NCBI GenBank assembly: GCA_017991315.1
Contig: JAGOQS010000001.1
Span: 744,001-808,000 of the forward strand
Length of the DNA stretch: 64,000 nt
Source of the DNA: Ferrovibrio sp.
GTDB lineage: Bacteria; Pseudomonadota; Alphaproteobacteria; Ferrovibrionales; Ferrovibrionaceae
Reading direction: 5' to 3'
The translations under genes were made by a program, and so were the position numbers. Positions 27,116-35,245 of this stretch are shown one piece after another. The notes beneath the pieces are model-generated. The model had not been told where the DNA came from and ran no database searches. It worked only from the letters and a program-made list of their open reading frames with translations. How positions within the stretch are numbered: the first letter of the stretch is position 1; each line of letters opens with the position of its first letter.

Positions 27116-27868
27116 CTATTCCAACAGGCCGTGGCGCGCCAGGATGTTGGTGGCAATGCCGTTCTTGCTGATCCGCTCCATGCCCTGCTCGAATTCCGCC
27201 AGCAGGCTTTCGCCGCCGATCCTGGAGCGTGAGATCATCAAGTGCAGGGTTGAGCGCGAGAGCGGCTGATCAGAAAAGCGGAACAGGCGGCGCGGCAATT
27301 CCTCGCTGCGCATCAGATGCCAGCCAACCGGCTTGCTGACGACGAAGAAATCGACGCGGCCAGCCTGGATCATCTTCAGGCAACTGGCGGCAGCGGTGGT
27401 TTCGATCTGCCGCGCCGTGCCGTTTTCGAGCAGCGCGCGCAAGGCTGGCTGCGGCGTCCAGCCGAGCGGCAGACAGGCACGCGGCCCCGGCATGCCAGGG
27501 CCGATTGCCTTCACCGCAGCATCGCGTTCGCTGCTGCTCAGCACATAGGTGTCGATGTTAAACAGCGCGCTGGAGAAGTAAAAGCTGGAGGCACGCTCGG
27601 GCGAGGGCACATAGGGCAGGGCGGCGTCGTAGCGCCCGAGCTTGGTTTCCTCCAGCGCACGATTCCAGGAAGTGTAGGCAATGGATGTTTCGCGTCCCGA
27701 CGCGCTGAACGCAGCGCGAACCAGTTCAGTCAGGGCGCCACCATCGGGCAGCTTGGGATCGGCGAAAGGGGGGTAGTCGGTGCCGGTGACCAGCCGCAGC
27801 GGTTCTGCCGCCGGCACAGGGGCGGCAGCCAGCAGAAGCGGCAAAAGAAGCAGAAGCCGGCGCAGCAT
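27116..27868 (-). CDS. orphan extracellular solute-binding protein, family 3
   Basis: The 250-residue protein has a signal peptide (residues 1-21, ending VPAAEP) and a bacterial periplasmic binding fold of the amino-acid type: LRLVTGTDYPPFADPKLPDGGALTEL opens the first lobe and GRYDAALPYVPSPERA resembles the family's substrate-binding segment. No ABC permease or ATPase gene is nearby, so it may serve a transporter elsewhere or a sensor. The start ATG 27868 gives a good signal peptide. It lies 62 bases after ccdA on the same strand. Confidence 0.8.
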   Translation of the reverse strand: MLRRLLLLLPLLLAAAPVPAAEPLRLVTGTDYPPFADPKLPDGGALTELVRAAFSASGRETSIAYTSWNRALEETKLGRYDAALPYVPSPERASSFYFSSALFNIDTYVLSSSERDAAVKAIGPGMPGPRACLPLGWTPQPALRALLENGTARQIETTAAASCLKMIQAGRVDFFVVSKPVGWHLMRSEELPRRLFRFSDQPLSRSTLHLMISRSRIGGESLLAEFEQGMERISKNGIATNILARHGLLE

Positions 27869-27930
27869 GCCGCAACGTTATGCGGTTTTGCCGGTCGCCG
27901 GAAGGGGCTGGCAGACACAAGCCGGGCGGC

Positions 27931-28674
27931 TTACCCCAGCGTGGCGAACCAGGGGAAGGTTTCCAGCAGGAAATAGCTGAACTGCCCAAGGCTGTTGGTG
28001 AAGATCAGCACGCCGGTGGTAACCAGCAGGGCGCCGGCGGCAATCTCCACCTTGCGCATGTGGCGGCGGAAACGCTGCATGAAGCGCATGAACGGCTTCA
28101 TCGCCAGGGCCGCGAGCAGGAACGGGATGCCAAGGCCGAGAGCGTAGGTGGCGAGCAGCGAAACGCCGTAGCTGAGATCCGAGCGGCTGCCGGCAATGGT
28201 CAGGATGCTGGCCAGGATCGGCCCGATGCAGGGCGTCCAGCCAAAGGCGAAGGCGAGGCCGATGACATAGGCGCCAAGCCAGGAGGTTGGCCGGCTTTCC
28301 GGATTGATGCGGGCCTCGCGGTAGAGCAGCGGGATTTTCAGCAGCCCCATGAAATGCAGGCCGAACAGGATGATGATGCCGCCGGCAATCTTGCCGATGA
28401 TGTCGAGATGCTGCACCACAAGCTGATTGATCGCCGAAGCCGAGGCGCCCATGATCACGAACACGGTGGAAAAGCCGAGCACGAAGGCGATGGCCGCCAT
28501 CAGCACGCGGCGCGTTTCCGCCTTGTCGATCTCCTGGCGCTCCAGCATTTCGTCCAGCGACGTGCCGGCGACGAAGCAGAGATAGGCCGGCACCAGCGGC
28601 AGCACGCAGGGGCTGAGAAAGCTCAGCGCCCCGGCACCGGCGGCGACGGCATAGGAAACATCGAGACCGTTCAT
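27931..28674 (-). CDS. ccdA: CcdA-type cytochrome c biogenesis/thiol-disulfide transport protein
   Basis: A 247-residue membrane protein with six helices in the CcdA/DsbD-beta fold. It carries reductant from cytoplasmic thioredoxin across the membrane. The two redox cysteines lie in LSPCVLPLVPAYLCF (helix 1) and WTPCIGPIL (helix 4), each between prolines, as in the family. It starts 9 bases after the yeeE/yedE-type gene on the minus strand, so the two form an operon. The pairing with a sulfur importer and a TusA homologue suggests a sulfur or thiol role here rather than only cytochrome c maturation; other ccm genes are absent. Confidence 0.87.
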   Translation of the reverse strand: MNGLDVSYAVAAGAGALSFLSPCVLPLVPAYLCFVAGTSLDEMLERQEIDKAETRRVLMAAIAFVLGFSTVFVIMGASASAINQLVVQHLDIIGKIAGGIIILFGLHFMGLLKIPLLYREARINPESRPTSWLGAYVIGLAFAFGWTPCIGPILASILTIAGSRSDLSYGVSLLATYALGLGIPFLLAALAMKPFMRFMQRFRRHMRKVEIAAGALLVTTGVLIFTNSLGQFSYFLLETFPWFATLG

Positions 28675-28683
28675 CTGGTTCCT

Positions 28684-29784
28684 TCAGCGCGCGGCGAACA
28701 GGGCGCGCACGGCATCGCGCAGATTGCCCTCTTCGAGATAGCGCACCCCCAGCACGCCGCCAAGGCAGATGCCGCCGAAGGCGATCACACTGGAGAGAGC
28801 CAGGGTTGAAAAGCCCGTAAGGCCCTGGCCGATGGTGCAGCCGAGCGCGAAGACGCCACCGACGCCCATCAGCGCGCCGCCGAGCAGATGGCCGATCAGG
28901 TCGTCGCGGCCGGAAAAGCTTTCGATGCGGAAGCTGCCGTCGAGCTTCGCCACCAGGAAGGCGCCGAGGATCATGCCGCCCACGGTGCTGATGCCGAAAT
29001 TCAGTGTCGCGCCGGTGAAGGTCATCAGGTAGAGCAGGCTGTCGGCCACCGGCGCCACGAAGGTGACGGAAGCCAGCGGCACCGGTTCGAATTCGTCGTT
29101 GCCGAGAATCCCGGTAACGGCCCAGCCGGCGACCGCGATCAGCCCGACGCCGATGCCGCCAATCACCAGCTTTGGTCTGGCGCGGAAGCGGGCATTGCTC
29201 AAGGCATAGGCCACCAGGCCGCCACCGATGCCAAGCGCCAGCAGGATGCGCAGGGGACGGGCCGGCAGGCCGAGTGCGGCGAACAGATCGGGCAGGGACT
29301 GGGTCGGGATGCCGCGCGCCTTGAGGTCGATCACCGTCAGGCCCTCGAACCATTGCCGCGCCGGGCCGATAATGCCGCGCAAGGTGGCGTAGGCGGTGAT
29401 GCCCAGCACCAGCAGGGCGACCAGGGATTTCAGGTTGCCGGCACCGAAGCGGACCAGGGTGCGGCTGCCGCAGCCGCCGGCCTGCACCATGCCGAAGCCG
29501 AATACCAGGCCGCCGAGCAGGGCGCCCAGCCAGCCGAGATTGGTGGTGGCGTAGATGGCCCCATCCAGGTTCACCAGGCCGGCCAGATGCAGGCCCTGGG
29601 CGCCCAGGATGGCGGTGCCGATGGCCAGCAGCCAGGCGCGGAACCGGCTGCCATCGCCCAGCAGGACCAGGTCGCTGATACCGCCCATGGTGCAGAAGTT
29701 GGTCCGCTGTACCAGGCCGCCGAAAATCACGCCCAGCAGCAATCCGCCGCCATTCACCAGCAGCGCCGTCGAAATCTCACCCAT
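28684..29784 (-). CDS. YeeE/YedE family thiosulfate/sulfur transporter
   Basis: The 366-residue protein has about nine hydrophobic segments in two repeats and the three cysteine motifs conserved in TsuA/YeeE: RTNFCTMGGISD near residue 30, QAGGCGSRTL near 100 and ALGCTIGQG near 320. TsuA imports thiosulfate through sequential cysteine contacts, so sulfur-compound uptake is the likely job. ATG 29784 begins the first repeat; the frame extends to 29829 without conservation. It lies upstream of ccdA and diverges from a TusA-like gene 142 bases away. Confidence 0.85.
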   Translation of the reverse strand: MGEISTALLVNGGGLLLGVIFGGLVQRTNFCTMGGISDLVLLGDGSRFRAWLLAIGTAILGAQGLHLAGLVNLDGAIYATTNLGWLGALLGGLVFGFGMVQAGGCGSRTLVRFGAGNLKSLVALLVLGITAYATLRGIIGPARQWFEGLTVIDLKARGIPTQSLPDLFAALGLPARPLRILLALGIGGGLVAYALSNARFRARPKLVIGGIGVGLIAVAGWAVTGILGNDEFEPVPLASVTFVAPVADSLLYLMTFTGATLNFGISTVGGMILGAFLVAKLDGSFRIESFSGRDDLIGHLLGGALMGVGGVFALGCTIGQGLTGFSTLALSSVIAFGGICLGGVLGVRYLEEGNLRDAVRALFAAR

Positions 29785-29852
29785 CGCGGCCGGCTCCCCA
29801 AAACGCCCCCCGACGCCGCAGAGCGCCAAGGGTTTCCAAAATTGTCGCCGTG

Positions 29853-29880
29853 ATTATATAAACAACAGGGCGAAAGTGAA
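29853..29880 (-). promoter_or_regulatory. candidate sigma-70 promoter of the yeeE/yedE-ccdA operon
   Basis: On the minus strand a perfect TATAAT -10 element (29853-29858) lies 16 bases after TTCACT (29875-29880), a 4/6 match to the -35 consensus. The transcript would start about 60 bases before the gene. An overlapping plus-strand TATAAA (29856-29861) could serve the divergent tusA gene. Confidence 0.45.
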
Positions 29881-29926
29881 GTTTCGGCCATTCTCGCTTG
29901 TTGGTCGGTGGAATGAGGGTGCGGCG

Positions 29927-30151
29927 ATGAGCCAGGTTCTGGATTTGCGTGGGCTGACTTGCCCGCTGCCGGTGTTGCGCACCAAGAAGGCGATGCAGGC
30001 GGTGCCCAAGGGCGGCAGCCTGACCGTGGAAGCAACAGACCCGGCGACCCAGGCGGATATTCCGGCTTTGTGCGAAGCAGCCGGCTACACACTGCTGAGC
30101 AGCACTGAAGCCAACGGCATATATACTTTCAATATTCAGCATCCGGGCTGA
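29927..30151 (+). CDS. TusA-family sulfur carrier protein
   Basis: A 74-residue protein of the TusA/SirA family. The motif DLRGLTCPLPVLRTKKAM carries the sulfur-bearing cysteine (Cys12) and the Cys-Pro-x-Pro signature. TusA proteins accept persulfide sulfur and pass it on for tRNA thiolation or sulfur metabolism. ATG 29927 is preceded by GAGGGTGCG; an upstream in-frame extension covers the divergent gene and is not meaningful. Facing YeeE/YedE and CcdA suggests it takes part in handling imported sulfur. Confidence 0.9.
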   Translation: MSQVLDLRGLTCPLPVLRTKKAMQAVPKGGSLTVEATDPATQADIPALCEAAGYTLLSSTEANGIYTFNIQHPG

Positions 30152-30214
30152 AGCGGGCGTTGGCGCGCTGGCACGAATCCGCTACGCTGCCAGTAACAGT
30201 AACAGGGATGCCTG

Positions 30215-30424
30215 ATGGCAAAGTTGACCGCTTCCGACATCGTTCCGGGCCAGCGTTTCGAGCAGCGTCAGGGCTTCACCTGGCGGGTGGCACGCCTGAT
30301 CCAGTTCCCCAGCGAGGATGTGGTGCATGTGCAGCTCATTAATGAGCGCGATGCCAGCAGCACCAAGACCGTTTCGGTCAGCGCCTTGCTCGACCGCCAC
30401 ATGTTCCGCCTCATCGACAAGTGA
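30215..30424 (+). CDS. small protein of unknown function
   Basis: A 69-residue soluble protein that I do not recognise. It is hydrophilic with a pattern of alternating hydrophobic residues (RFEQRQGFTWRVARLIQF and VVHVQLINERD), suggesting a small beta-barrel or Tudor/KOW-like fold, a guess from strand pattern only. ATG 30215 is the first start in a clean frame and its stop overlaps an in-frame GTG of the next gene (30421). It may be cotranscribed with the SPOR-type lipoprotein that follows. Confidence 0.65.
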   Translation: MAKLTASDIVPGQRFEQRQGFTWRVARLIQFPSEDVVHVQLINERDASSTKTVSVSALLDRHMFRLIDK

Positions 30425-30432
30425 TCCAGGCT

Positions 30433-30963
30433 ATGCCGTATCGGCCAGCCATTGCCACGCTGATCCTGGCGCTGGTGCTGGCTGGCTGTTCCGGCATGAA
30501 GGCGATGGCCGATAAACCGGCGGAACCGCCCGCTACCGATGCTGCGCCTGTCGATCTGCCGCCGCCACCTGCGATGGTGGAGATGAAGGCGGAACCGACG
30601 CCGGCGCCACCGCCTGCGGCCCCGCCAACTCCCGCGCCGCCAGTGCCGCGCTTCGCCGGCCATGTCGCCAGTTTCAAAAACCTGGGCGACGCCGAACGCG
30701 GCTGGGTTGCTTTGTCGAAGCGCTATTCCATTTTGCAGGGTTTGACGCCCCGCTACGTCGAAGTCGATCTTGGTGGCAGTCGCGGAAAAACCGTGCGCGT
30801 GCTGCTCGGCGGCTTTGTCGACCGCGATGCCGCCCGCGCTTATTGCTACGATATGCGCCGCGAAGGCCTGTTCTGCGCACCGCATCCCTTGCCAAGTGCG
30901 GCGCCCTTGCCGAACCCCGGTTCTCCCTCGCCGAGTCCAGGTTCCTTATCGAACGCGGGCTGA
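30433..30963 (+). CDS. lipoprotein with a SPOR-like domain
   Basis: A 176-residue protein with a lipobox LAGC (acylated Cys near residue 18), a long Pro/Ala-rich spacer (about residues 30-78) and a C-terminal domain of about 70 residues (FAGHVASFKNLGDAERGW to AARAYCYDMRREGLFC) matching the beta-alpha-beta-beta-alpha-beta pattern of SPOR domains, which bind denuded peptidoglycan at division sites. A second proline/serine-rich tail ends the protein. I chose ATG 30433; a GTG at 30421 would overlap the preceding stop and add four residues. Division or cell-wall remodelling is the likely setting. Confidence 0.72.
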   Translation: MPYRPAIATLILALVLAGCSGMKAMADKPAEPPATDAAPVDLPPPPAMVEMKAEPTPAPPPAAPPTPAPPVPRFAGHVASFKNLGDAERGWVALSKRYSILQGLTPRYVEVDLGGSRGKTVRVLLGGFVDRDAARAYCYDMRREGLFCAPHPLPSAAPLPNPGSPSPSPGSLSNAG

Positions 30964-30991
30964 ACGCGTAGATAACACGCGCAGTCCGAGG

Positions 30992-31020
30992 TTGCAGTTC
31001 CACGGTTGCGCATCTAGTAT
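30992..31020 (+). promoter_or_regulatory. candidate promoter of the HTH protein gene
   Basis: TTGCAG (30992-30997), a 17-base spacer and TAGTAT (31015-31020) resemble a sigma-70 promoter, each element matching four of six consensus bases. The predicted start lies about 30 bases before the GTG at 31060. Confidence 0.35.
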
Positions 31021-31059
31021 CCTTCTAAATAAGCCCCCAGACGCAAGGATTGCAGTCGC

Positions 31060-31947
31060 GTGACGGTGAATAAGTCCGTCGTTCAGGAGACCCTCCGGCT
31101 TATCGGCGTGGTTGAAAACCAAAGCCGTGAGCTGATGGCTTTTTGCCAGGACTCCTCGAATTCCAGCCCGCATTTTCAGGACTACAAACGCTTCGTCGAG
31201 AAGATTGAGCATTTCTATGTCTTCGTCGATCTGGTGGAAGGCCGCATCCCGGAATTCGAGACGGCCAAGCGGGAACCGCTGAACAAGCATCTCTCGAAGA
31301 TCCGCTGGAAGGTCATCATCCTGGAACTCGATACCACGCGCATCTACCTGGTGAAGATCACCCAGTCCGGCCGCAAGCTGCCGCTTGGCGCGCGCGAGTT
31401 CCTGGTCCGCCGGCTCGAGCGCCTGAGCGAGATTTCGCAATACTATGACCGCTTCGGCGAAGAGCATGAACTAGCGCCACCGGCCCAGGCGCTGATCGAG
31501 GCGGTGGAGAAGCTGCTGCGGGCCGGCATCGAGCAGGCGCCACGGCTCGAGGAATTCACCAATTCGATGACGAATACGCCGCTGCCGCGTCCCTCCGCGA
31601 CGCCGATGCAGCCGACCATGGCGCCGACCAGCAGCTATTCGATGGCGGAAACCATCCGCCTGGATCCGGCGCGCATGCGGCAGCCATTGCTGCCGGTGGT
31701 GCCGGAGAAGGTGAATGTGAAAGAGACCTGGGGCCGCTTCTATGTCGAGAAGGGCTCGCTGGTGGCGGTATCGCAGGCCTGCAAGGTGGCCTCCATCTCC
31801 ATCGACCAGCTTGCGACAAAGCTGGGCCTGAGCCGCGTGGCTCTGTCGCTGATGCTCAGCGGCCAGGATCCGATGCCGCGCCAGGCGGTGGACAAGCTGC
31901 AGCAATTCATGGGCGAGCAGGCCCGCCGCGTGCGGCCTGAACGCTGA
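31060..31947 (+). CDS. HTH-domain protein with an unfamiliar N-terminal domain
   Basis: I do not recognise the first part of this 295-residue protein. Residues 1-160 are mostly helical and rich in charged residues (RWKVIILELDTTRIYLVKI, GAREFLVRRLERLSEISQYY). A Pro/Thr-rich linker (about 165-220) leads to a C-terminal XRE-like helix-turn-helix (about 240-280: ISIDQLATKLGLSRVALSLM). The likely role is a DNA-binding regulator whose N-terminal half senses a signal or dimerises. GTG 31060 is the best start; GTG 31066 is possible. The downstream ComEC gene starts 76 bases after it. No partner regulator or target is visible. Confidence 0.72.
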   Translation: MTVNKSVVQETLRLIGVVENQSRELMAFCQDSSNSSPHFQDYKRFVEKIEHFYVFVDLVEGRIPEFETAKREPLNKHLSKIRWKVIILELDTTRIYLVKITQSGRKLPLGAREFLVRRLERLSEISQYYDRFGEEHELAPPAQALIEAVEKLLRAGIEQAPRLEEFTNSMTNTPLPRPSATPMQPTMAPTSSYSMAETIRLDPARMRQPLLPVVPEKVNVKETWGRFYVEKGSLVAVSQACKVASISIDQLATKLGLSRVALSLMLSGQDPMPRQAVDKLQQFMGEQARRVRPER

Positions 31948-32023
31948 TCGTTTTGGGGCGCTGATCCTGTTCCCGATTTAAGCCGGCTTGCCGCCGCCAG
32001 CCGATCCGGCACAGGATCGCGCC

Positions 32024-34309
32024 ATGGCGATGCCATCCTTTCCTTTCACCGGTTTGTGGCCCAGCCTGCGGCATGGGCTGCGCCTGCGGCTGCAGGCGAT
32101 AGCGGCTTTTCGCCCCTGGCCGGCGCTGCTGGCCGAGCGCGAACGCTGGTTCCTGTGGCTGCCGGTTCTGCTCGGCCTCGGCATCGCACTCTACTTCCTG
32201 CTGCCCAAGGCACCGGCGGCAATGCCGCTGCGCATCCTCGTCACGCTCGGTTTGGTGTTGCTGCTTGGGCTGATCTGGCGCCGTCCGGTTTGGGCGGTGG
32301 CCTTCGTGCCGTTGGTGCTGCTGCTCGGCGGCCTCTGGCTGGCGGCCGAACGGGCGGAGGATGTGGCGGCGCCGGTATTGCAGCGGCGCCTGCCGGCAAG
32401 CTGGATCGAAGGCCGCGTGCTGCTGGTGGAACCGCGCGACCATGGCCATCGCCTGACCATCGATCAGGCCTGGATCGAAAAGCTGGAGCCGGAAGCGACG
32501 CCGGCACGGCTGCGCGTTACTCTGCGCCAGGGTGGTGAAGGCCTCAGGCCCGGCGAGCGTGTACGCCTGCGCGCCGTGCTCGGTCCGCCGTCCGGCCCGG
32601 TGATGCCCGGCGCCTTCGATTTCGCGCGCACTGCTTGGTTTCAGCGCATTGGCGCCATCGGCACCGCCAATGGCGCGGTCGAAATCCTGCCGCCACTCCC
32701 GGCATCGAGCCTGGATGCCTGGGGCGATGCCTGGCGCATTGGCCTTGCCAATGCGCAGCAACGCCTGACCGAACGCATCCTAGCCGCGCTGGATGGCGCC
32801 GATGGTGCCATTGCTGCCGCGCTGATGACCGGCGTGCGTGGTCCGATCCCGGAAGAGATCGACGATGCCTTCCGCGATTCCGGCCTCGCGCATATCCTCT
32901 CAATCTCCGGCCTGCATTTGGCGCTGGTCTCCGGCATCCTGTTCGCCGCTATTCGCGGCTTGCTGGCACTGCTGCCTTATGCCGCGCTGCATTGGCCGAT
33001 CAAGAAGATTGCCGCTGTTGCCGCACTGATTGGCGCTGCCGCCTATATGCTGATCTCGGGTTCTGCGCTGGCAACACAGCGTTCGTTTCTCATGGTCGCC
33101 TTGGCGCTCGGTGCGGTGTTGCTTGACCGTCAGGCGCTCAGCCTGCGCAGTCTGGCGCTGGCGGCTTTGCTCTTGCTGCTGCTGGCGCCGGAAAGCCTGC
33201 TCGATGCCGGCTTCCAGATGAGCTTTGGCGCCGTGGCGGCGCTGATCGCCAGCTACGAAGCACTGGAGCAGCCGCTGGCGCGCTGGCGGGCACAGGCCGG
33301 ACCGTTGCGCATGGCGGGCTTCTGGCTCGCCGGCGTGCTGCTCAGCAGTTTCGTCGCCGGTATTGGCTCAGGGCTGTTCGCGGCCTATCACTTCAACCGC
33401 TTTGCTGATTATGCCCTGATCGCCAACCTGATCGCCTCACCGCTGGTATCGTTCTGGATCATGCCGCTGGCCATGCTGGCCTTCGCGCTGATGCCGTTCG
33501 GTCTCGAGGCTTTGGCACTGGTGCCGATGGGCTGGGGTGTCGAGGGCCTGATCGCTATTGCTGTATGGGTCGCCGGCTGGCCCGGCGCGGTGGCGACGAT
33601 CCCGGCGATGCCGGCCTGGAGCCTCGGCGCCATGGCCATCGGCGGCTTGTGGCTCTGCCTGTGGCGGCTGCCCTGGCGCTGGCTCGGCCTGCTGCCAATC
33701 TGCGCCGGCCTGGCTTCGCCCTTGTTCACGCCGCTGCCGGATCTGCTGATCAGCGGCGATGCCCGCCGCATTGCGCTGCGCGGTGGCAATGATGCGGATC
33801 GCTATTATTTTAGCAGCCCGGCCAACCTGCCGGCCAATGCCGCGCCGCGCGGCTTCGAGGCGGAAACCTGGTGGCGCCGCCTCGGTGCGCCGGCCCTGCT
33901 GCCCTGGCCGAATGCGCGGCGTAATGCTGCCACGGGCGCCGACGGTTCCTTGCGCTGCGAGCCGGAAGGCTGCACTGCGCGCGTGAAAGGCTGGGTGATT
34001 GCGTTGCCGCGCGAGGAACGGGCGCTGGCCGAGGATTGCCGCCGCGCCGATATCGTGGTGGCGCCATTTCCAATACGCGGCCGTTGTGCCGGCGCCCGGC
34101 TGGTGATCGACCGCTTCGATCTCTGGCGCGAAGGCGCGCATGCGCTCTACCTGCACGACGATGGTCGTTTCAGCCTGCGCAAGGTGGCTGCCGAGCGTGG
34201 CCTGAAGCCATGGTCGCCGCCGCGTGGCCATGGCGCGGCGAATGCCGTACAGCAGGGCAGGGGCGAGGGCGCCGTGCTAATGGACGATCTCGGCGACAGC
34301 ACGCCGTAA
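32024..34309 (+). CDS. comEC: ComEC/Rec2-family DNA uptake channel without a nuclease domain
   Basis: The 761-residue membrane protein contains three early helices and an OB-fold-like DUF4131 domain (about residues 20-180), the competence channel domain (about 225-500, with the family segments DSGLAHILSISGLHLALVSG and GSALATQRSFLMVALAL) and a C-terminal soluble part (about 560-750). The last part has the outline of the ComEC metallo-beta-lactamase domain but no HxHxDH metal motif, the state common in alphaproteobacteria. It would take up single-stranded DNA if other competence factors exist; the window has none. ATG 32024 is favoured over a TTG at 31988. Confidence 0.87.
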   Translation: MAMPSFPFTGLWPSLRHGLRLRLQAIAAFRPWPALLAERERWFLWLPVLLGLGIALYFLLPKAPAAMPLRILVTLGLVLLLGLIWRRPVWAVAFVPLVLLLGGLWLAAERAEDVAAPVLQRRLPASWIEGRVLLVEPRDHGHRLTIDQAWIEKLEPEATPARLRVTLRQGGEGLRPGERVRLRAVLGPPSGPVMPGAFDFARTAWFQRIGAIGTANGAVEILPPLPASSLDAWGDAWRIGLANAQQRLTERILAALDGADGAIAAALMTGVRGPIPEEIDDAFRDSGLAHILSISGLHLALVSGILFAAIRGLLALLPYAALHWPIKKIAAVAALIGAAAYMLISGSALATQRSFLMVALALGAVLLDRQALSLRSLALAALLLLLLAPESLLDAGFQMSFGAVAALIASYEALEQPLARWRAQAGPLRMAGFWLAGVLLSSFVAGIGSGLFAAYHFNRFADYALIANLIASPLVSFWIMPLAMLAFALMPFGLEALALVPMGWGVEGLIAIAVWVAGWPGAVATIPAMPAWSLGAMAIGGLWLCLWRLPWRWLGLLPICAGLASPLFTPLPDLLISGDARRIALRGGNDADRYYFSSPANLPANAAPRGFEAETWWRRLGAPALLPWPNARRNAATGADGSLRCEPEGCTARVKGWVIALPREERALAEDCRRADIVVAPFPIRGRCAGARLVIDRFDLWREGAHALYLHDDGRFSLRKVAAERGLKPWSPPRGHGAANAVQQGRGEGAVLMDDLGDSTP

Positions 34310-34314
34310 AAGAA

Positions 34315-34338
34315 AAGGGCGCCGTTGCCGGCGCCCTT
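34315..34338 (-). terminator. rho-independent terminator of lexA
   Basis: A 10-bp GC-rich stem (34315-34324 with 34329-34338) and four-base loop are followed on the minus strand by TTTTCT. It lies about 24 bases after the lexA stop. On the plus strand no T-run follows, so comEC has no clear terminator of its own. Confidence 0.75.
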
Positions 34339-34361
34339 CGCTCAATCCAATTGGCTGAGGC

Positions 34362-35111
34362 TCAATAGCGGCGCAGCAGGCCGACCAGGCGGCCCTGCAC
34401 CTTGACCCGGTCGGGGCCGAAGATGCGGGTCTCGTAGGCGGTGTTGGCGGCTTCCAGCGCCACCGAATTGCCCTTGCGGCGCAGGCGCTTCAGGGTCACT
34501 TCCTGATCATCCACCAGCGCCACCACGATGGTGCCGTTCTCGGCATTGTCGCTGCGCTGGATCACCACGGTGTCGCCATCCAGGATGCCGGCATCCACCA
34601 TCGAGTCACCGGCCACTTCCAGCGCGTAATGGTCGCCATTGCCGAGCAGGCCGATGGGCACGTCGATCTGCGTCGAGAGGTCGCGCAATGCCTCGATCGG
34701 TGTACCGGCGGCGATGCGGCCATAGAGCGGCAGGGTGACGATATCGCGGGCGTTGAACGGGCTGACGGTAACCGGCGTGCCCTGCATCGGCTGCATCATG
34801 TCGCCGGTGCCGCGCGGCATCAGGCGGTTGCGCGCCGGGGCGGCGCGGGAAGCGGTGGTGACACCGGCGCCGGCACCGCCGCGCAGCGGCACGGCCGAGT
34901 CGGGCAGGCGCAGCACTTCCAGGGCGCGGGCGCGGTGCGCCAGGCGGCGCAGGAAGCCGCGTTCCTCCAGCCCGGTGACCAGGCGGTGGATGCCCGACTT
35001 CGACTTCAGCTTCATCGCTTCCTTCATTTCCTCGAAGGAGGGCGAGACGCCCGAGGTCTCGAGCCGTTCATGAATGAACATCAGCAGGTCATGTTGCTTG
35101 CGGGTGAGCAT
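34362..35111 (-). CDS. lexA: SOS repressor LexA
   Basis: The 249-residue repressor controls DNA damage genes. An N-terminal winged helix ([19 protein letters not shown] to [15 protein letters not shown]) leads through a long Gly/Ala/Thr linker to the S24 peptidase domain. The self-cleavage bond is Ala135-Gly136 (IAAGTPIE), the nucleophile is Ser170 (GDSMVDAG) and the general base Lys208 (VTLKRL). The protein is longer than the E. coli one (202 residues), mainly in the linker, as in other alphaproteobacteria. The promoter is overlapped by a GTTC-N7-GTTC box, the alphaproteobacterial LexA site, so it is autoregulated. Confidence 0.95.
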   Translation of the reverse strand: MLTRKQHDLLMFIHERLETSGVSPSFEEMKEAMKLKSKSGIHRLVTGLEERGFLRRLAHRARALEVLRLPDSAVPLRGGAGAGVTTASRAAPARNRLMPRGTGDMMQPMQGTPVTVSPFNARDIVTLPLYGRIAAGTPIEALRDLSTQIDVPIGLLGNGDHYALEVAGDSMVDAGILDGDTVVIQRSDNAENGTIVVALVDDQEVTLKRLRRKGNSVALEAANTAYETRIFGPDRVKVQGRLVGLLRRY

Positions 35112-35192
35112 CCGCTTTCTCCCTTGCCCTGAGTGTTCCGCCTCGGTGCTTTATCTGGCCTGGGAAACCAGAAGATTGGGGGCACTGATTTG

Positions 35193-35207
35193 GAACGAAA
35201 TTGAAAC
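35193..35207. promoter_or_regulatory. second, imperfect LexA box
   Basis: GAAC-GAAATTG-AAAC, seven of eight conserved bases of GAAC-N7-GAAC, lies just downstream of the predicted lexA transcription start. It would act as an auxiliary operator. Confidence 0.45.
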
Positions 35208-35216
35208 CTGGTGGAT

Positions 35217-35231
35217 GTTCTAAATTGGTTC
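35217..35231. promoter_or_regulatory. LexA box of lexA
   Basis: GTTC-TAAATTG-GTTC is a perfect match to the alphaproteobacterial direct-repeat LexA site (GTTC-N7-GTTC). On the minus strand it covers the -10 element and part of the spacer of the lexA promoter, the position expected for repression. Confidence 0.85.
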
Positions 35232-35245
35232 TGCCGGATGGTCAA
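35217..35245 (-). promoter_or_regulatory. lexA promoter
   Basis: On the minus strand TTGACC (35240-35245), a 17-base spacer and TAGAAC (35217-35222) form a sigma-70 promoter for lexA. Transcription would start near 35210, giving a leader of about 100 bases. Confidence 0.6.

Noticed and set aside
26456-27300. SOS control of the HMCES/YedK gene
   Set aside because: No GTTC-N7-GTTC box was found ahead of this gene or of the binding protein gene before it.
34315-34338. The hairpin as terminator of comEC
   Set aside because: On the plus strand no T-run follows; the T-run is on the minus strand, so it belongs to lexA.
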